A DNA stretch of 15,826 bases, taken from the NCBI GenBank assembly GCA_003533785.1, contig DQCR01000068.1, positions 1 through 15,826 on the forward strand, written 5' to 3'. Position 1 is the stretch's first letter; each line of letters opens with the position of its first letter. Shown in pieces: positions 13,363 to 15,826 of this stretch. The notes under the pieces were generated by a model, which was not told the origin of the DNA, ran no database searches, and worked only from the letters and a program-made list of their open reading frames with translations. The translations under genes and the position numbers were made by a program. The DNA comes from Flavobacteriaceae bacterium (GTDB lineage Bacteria > Bacteroidota > Bacteroidia > Flavobacteriales > Flavobacteriaceae).

Positions 13363-14400
13363 TTATGTCAACTTGTGTTTTACATAGTGTTGCCATTTGG
13401 AAAGAACCGTTAAAAAATCTTCTGGTAAAGGAGCTTCATAATGTACTTTCTCTCCCGATCTAGGGTGTATGAATCCAAGTGTTCGGGCGTGTAGTGCTTG
13501 GCGAGGCATCAATGTAAAACAATTGTCTACAAATTGTTTGTACTTGGTAAAGTGTGTTCCTTTAAGCAATACATCACCACCGTAGCGTGCATCATTGAAC
13601 AAGGGATGCCCCAGATATTTCATGTGCGCTCTGATTTGGTGGGTACGCCCTGTTTCCAGCTTGCACTTTATTAATGTTAGGTAGCGAAGGCGTTCGATAA
13701 CTTCATAATGGGTTACCGCTTTTTTGCCTTGATCACCCTCGGGGAAAACAGTCATTTGTAATCTGTTTTTGGGGTGTCTTCCAATGAATTCGTCAATGGT
13801 TCCCTTGTCCTCAACTACATCCCCCCACACTAGGGCAATATACTCTCTCTCCGAGCTTTTGTCGAAGAACTGTTGAGCTAGGTGGGTCATCGCAGACTCC
13901 GTTTTGGCAATGACAAGCAAACCGCTAGTGTCTTTGTCAATGCGATGTACTAGGCCTGGCCGCTCTTGGCTATTGGTTGGTAAATTGTTAAAGTGATGCA
14001 GTAAGGCATTGACCAAAGTACCAGAATAGTTTCCATGGCCCGGGTGTACAACCATACCTGCTGGTTTATTTATGATGACTAAAGTGTCGTCTTCAAAGAC
14101 AATATCTAGCGGTATTTCTTCAGCAATCAACAGGTTTTCATGAGGCGGGTGATGAAAAAGAACCTTGATTTCATCCCCTCCTTTAACTTTGTAATTGGAC
14201 TTAACCACTTGATCATTGGCAAAAATACTCCCAACCTTAGCCGCTTGTTGAATTTTGTTCCGTGTAGCGTTCTCAATTCGATTCATTAAATACTTATCTA
14301 CCCGAAGCGGCTCTTGTCCAGCATCGGCTTGAAACCGATAATGTTCATAAAGCGGAGAATCCAAAGGAAAGCCTTCAGATTTGGAATTATCGTTTTCCAT
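13363..14400 (-). CDS. rluD: 23S rRNA pseudouridine synthase, RluD family
   Basis: A 345-residue pseudouridine synthase. An N-terminal S4 RNA-binding domain (about 32-80, LRVDKYLMNRIENATRNKIQ in part) is followed by the RluA/RluD catalytic domain. That domain contains INKPAGMVVHPGHGN (about 110-124), the active-site motif GLVHRIDKDTSGLLVI (about 149-164) with catalytic D155, and GRTHQIRAHMKYLGHPLFND. RluD enzymes convert uridines of helix 69 of 23S rRNA to pseudouridine. Other members of the RluA family have nearly the same motifs, so the exact site is inferred. The start overlaps the end of the PASTA gene by 14 bases, showing translational coupling. Confidence 0.92.
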   Translation of the reverse strand: MENDNSKSEGFPLDSPLYEHYRFQADAGQEPLRVDKYLMNRIENATRNKIQQAAKVGSIFANDQVVKSNYKVKGGDEIKVLFHHPPHENLLIAEEIPLDIVFEDDTLVIINKPAGMVVHPGHGNYSGTLVNALLHHFNNLPTNSQERPGLVHRIDKDTSGLLVIAKTESAMTHLAQQFFDKSSEREYIALVWGDVVEDKGTIDEFIGRHPKNRLQMTVFPEGDQGKKAVTHYEVIERLRYLTLIKCKLETGRTHQIRAHMKYLGHPLFNDARYGGDVLLKGTHFTKYKQFVDNCFTLMPRQALHARTLGFIHPRSGEKVHYEAPLPEDFLTVLSKWQHYVKHKLT

Positions 14401-14938
14401 TTCCCAATACTATATCGATAGGTGTCGTTTTTGGAAGCACTGTTCCCGGTGCAATTTTTTCTCCTTCATACCGCATCTCAAGCACCATGTTTTTCCCAAT
14501 ATTATCTCGATAGGTGGTCTTTCCAATAGTCAATCCAACCGACTTAAGAATAGAAGCAGCGTTTCGTTTCGTGATTTGAATAATATTTGGAACTCTCACT
14601 TTTCGGAAGTCTGATGGGTTTATCGTCAAATATATTTTGCGATTTGTCTTCACAGCTTCCCCTGGAAGTGGATTCTGTTCTGTAATGGCTAGTGGGGGTA
14701 ATGAAGGATTGTATTTAGCAGAGTCTAATACTTCCATACGCAGCTTTTGCTTTTGCAAGACTTCATTTGCCTCGGCGAGCTGAAGATTCAGCAGATTGGG
14801 TACTTCTTGCGTTTGTCCGTTATGAGTCCAGGTATCAAGAATGTCAAGTGTCAAAACAATCAACCCCAATCCAGTTAATCCAGCAAGGAGCAATTGTTTC
14901 AAAAAAAAACGGCTAAAGAGAAAGCGCAAAAAAATCAT
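14387..14938 (-). CDS. Membrane-anchored PASTA-domain protein
   Basis: A 183-residue protein with a short basic cytoplasmic start, one transmembrane helix (about 16-34, LLLAGLTGLGLIVLTLDIL) and two PASTA domains outside the membrane. PASTA 1 is about 45-108 (EVPNLLNLQLAEANEVLQ; EQNPLPGEAV). PASTA 2 is about 115-180 (RVPNIIQITKRNAASILKS; PGTVLPKTTPIDIVLG). PASTA modules bind peptidoglycan or penicillin-like ligands in kinases and PBPs, but here there is no kinase or transpeptidase part. The ATG at 14938 is chosen because it directly precedes the basic and membrane segment, while a longer reading frame would run through the promoter and start of the divergent ddl gene. A TATCTTTA -7-like element lies at 14955-14962. 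Its position between rluD and ddl suggests a cell-wall role. Confidence 0.85.
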   Translation of the reverse strand: MIFLRFLFSRFFLKQLLLAGLTGLGLIVLTLDILDTWTHNGQTQEVPNLLNLQLAEANEVLQKQKLRMEVLDSAKYNPSLPPLAITEQNPLPGEAVKTNRKIYLTINPSDFRKVRVPNIIQITKRNAASILKSVGLTIGKTTYRDNIGKNMVLEMRYEGEKIAPGTVLPKTTPIDIVLGNGKR

Positions 14939-14988
14939 GCAGTCAATTTTGCCGTAAAGATAGTAAAAAGCATAGCGAAAGAATTGCC

Positions 14989-14996
14989 TACCTTTG
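14989..14996 (+). promoter_or_regulatory. -7 promoter element TACCTTTG of ddl
   Basis: This is an exact TAnnTTTG match, 17 bases before the ddl ATG. It lies in the 75-base divergent gap shared with the PASTA gene. No TTG is found at the normal -33 distance. Confidence 0.4.
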
Positions 14997-15013
14997 GTGC
15001 AAAGCAGACGTAT

Positions 15014-15826
15014 ATGTCGAACCCAATTGTCGGTATTGCTTGTCATGGCTATTCCTCCGAAGCAGAAATCTCCATGCAAAGTGCTCAAACGGTGAGGGAA
15101 CATCTTGAAAAATCTTTTGCCGCTGTTTTTTTCCTTCAAATAAAATCAAATAAATGGATTATTCTGGACGGTAATGGAGAAGAACAATCCGTTCCCGTGG
15201 GAACGTTTGAGTTTGAATACCAAGGAAAAACGCTCCGATTTGATGTGATTTTCAATGCGCTCCACGGGAGTCCTGGAGAAGATGGTAAATTGGCTGCATT
15301 ATTGGATTTTGAAAAGATTCCACACACTAGTTGCGCCATGTATCCAGCAGCGTTGACTTTCAATAAAAGAGATTGCATTGCAATGGCACGAAATCTGGGA
15401 GTGCCCACGGCTCCTTCGGTATTGGTAGATAAAGGAGATGTCATTGACCTAAAGGCCATAATAAACGCGGTTGGTCTTCCCTGCTTTGTCAAAGCCAATA
15501 GAGCTGGTAGTAGTTTTGGTGTTTTCAAAGCCTCAACACTACAGGAACTTGAAGAGTCGATTCCCAAAGCCTTCGAAGAAGACACTCAATTGCTTATTGA
15601 ACAAGCCTTGGAAGGGCGTGAAATTTCCTTAGGGGTAGTGCGACTAAAAAACAAAATAACAGTACTCCCCCCTACCGAAATCATCACTGAAAATGATTTC
15701 TTTGATTATGCAGCAAAATACAGGGGGGAATCAAAAGAGATTACACCTGCTGATATTCCTGAAGCTTGGCAAAGACAGCTCTCTCATTGGGGCCAATTGC
15801 TATACAACAAACTGGGATTAGTAGGG
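15014..15826 (+). CDS. ddl: D-alanine--D-alanine ligase, cut by the window end
   Basis: The first 271 residues of the ATP-grasp enzyme that joins two D-alanines for peptidoglycan precursors. The N-terminal domain shows HGYSSEAEISMQSA (11-24), where E16 corresponds to the first substrate-binding glutamate. FNALHGSPGEDG (80-91) is the conserved loop. LTFNKRDCIAM starts the ATP-grasp part. FVKANRAGSSFGV (158-170) is the ATP-binding loop, with alanine in place of the usual proline of VKPN. LLIEQALEGREIS (193-205) follows, and FFDYAAKY (229-236) carries the active-site tyrosine Y232. The C-terminal magnesium-binding segment lies beyond position 15826. The gene is divergent from the PASTA gene. It is cytoplasmic and essential in most walled bacteria. 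Confidence 0.95.
   Translation, partial: MSNPIVGIACHGYSSEAEISMQSAQTVREHLEKSFAAVFFLQIKSNKWIILDGNGEEQSVPVGTFEFEYQGKTLRFDVIFNALHGSPGEDGKLAALLDFEKIPHTSCAMYPAALTFNKRDCIAMARNLGVPTAPSVLVDKGDVIDLKAIINAVGLPCFVKANRAGSSFGVFKASTLQELEESIPKAFEEDTQLLIEQALEGREISLGVVRLKNKITVLPPTEIITENDFFDYAAKYRGESKEITPADIPEAWQRQLSHWGQLLYNKLGLVG

Noticed and set aside
14939..15139. Longer N-terminus for the PASTA protein
   Set aside because: It would run antisense through the start of ddl and the shared promoter gap. The basic and membrane segment begins right after the ATG at 14938.
15136..15585. 149-codon minus-strand reading frame
   Set aside because: It is antisense to clear D-alanine--D-alanine ligase motifs and low in complexity.
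1..15826. CRISPR array, transposon ends or a defence system
   Set aside because: No regularly spaced repeats, terminal inverted repeats or recognisable defence enzymes were found on either strand.

Overview
The window looks like chromosomal DNA of a member of the Bacteroidota, most likely Flavobacteriaceae. The evidence is moderately AT-rich DNA, almost no Shine-Dalgarno sequences, and several -7 elements of the Bacteroidota form TAnnTTTG. tRNA genes lack an encoded CCA end. Family content also fits: tandem carboxypeptidase-regulatory-domain proteins, a DUF6702 protein, an M1 peptidase, and a PASTA/RluD/Ddl neighbourhood.

Left part (1-3200). A minus-strand tRNA-Val(GAC) has its own terminator. 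It is followed by a roughly 370-base gap holding what looks like a broken minus-strand gene. Next comes a Tat-exported PhoD-type phosphatase/phosphodiesterase, and convergent to it a serine-recombinase homologue that has lost its recognisable catalytic residues.

Middle part (3300-5812, plus strand). Five very small genes are closely packed: two lipoproteins, a DUF2905 membrane protein, a cysteine-containing membrane-anchored protein and a two-helix membrane protein. They are followed by a flavin-reductase-like protein translationally coupled to a class I O-methyltransferase. The methyltransferase ends on top of the stop codon of an opposing TatA-family gene.

Minus-strand block (5809-10672). 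Upstream to downstream this is tRNA-Gly(TCC), two overlapping carboxypeptidase-regulatory-domain proteins, a DUF6702 protein, an M1 metallopeptidase with its own promoter, a terminator, and tatA with its own promoter. Most of the proteins carry export signals, so the block is mainly about the envelope.

Right part (10711-15826). A GNAT acetyltransferase and a VanY-type D,D-carboxypeptidase are coupled on the plus strand. Facing them is a minus-strand cluster in the order PASTA protein, rluD, yaaA, UDG-superfamily protein, with short gaps or overlaps. D-alanine--D-alanine ligase starts divergently from the PASTA gene and runs off the end of the window.

Most of the window is ordinary core genome. 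I see no CRISPR array, intact mobile element or obvious defence system. The observations most worth a second look are the catalytically dead serine-recombinase homologue, the broken gene beside tRNA-Val, the cluster of small envelope proteins, and the tandem barrel-less carboxypeptidase-regulatory-domain proteins.
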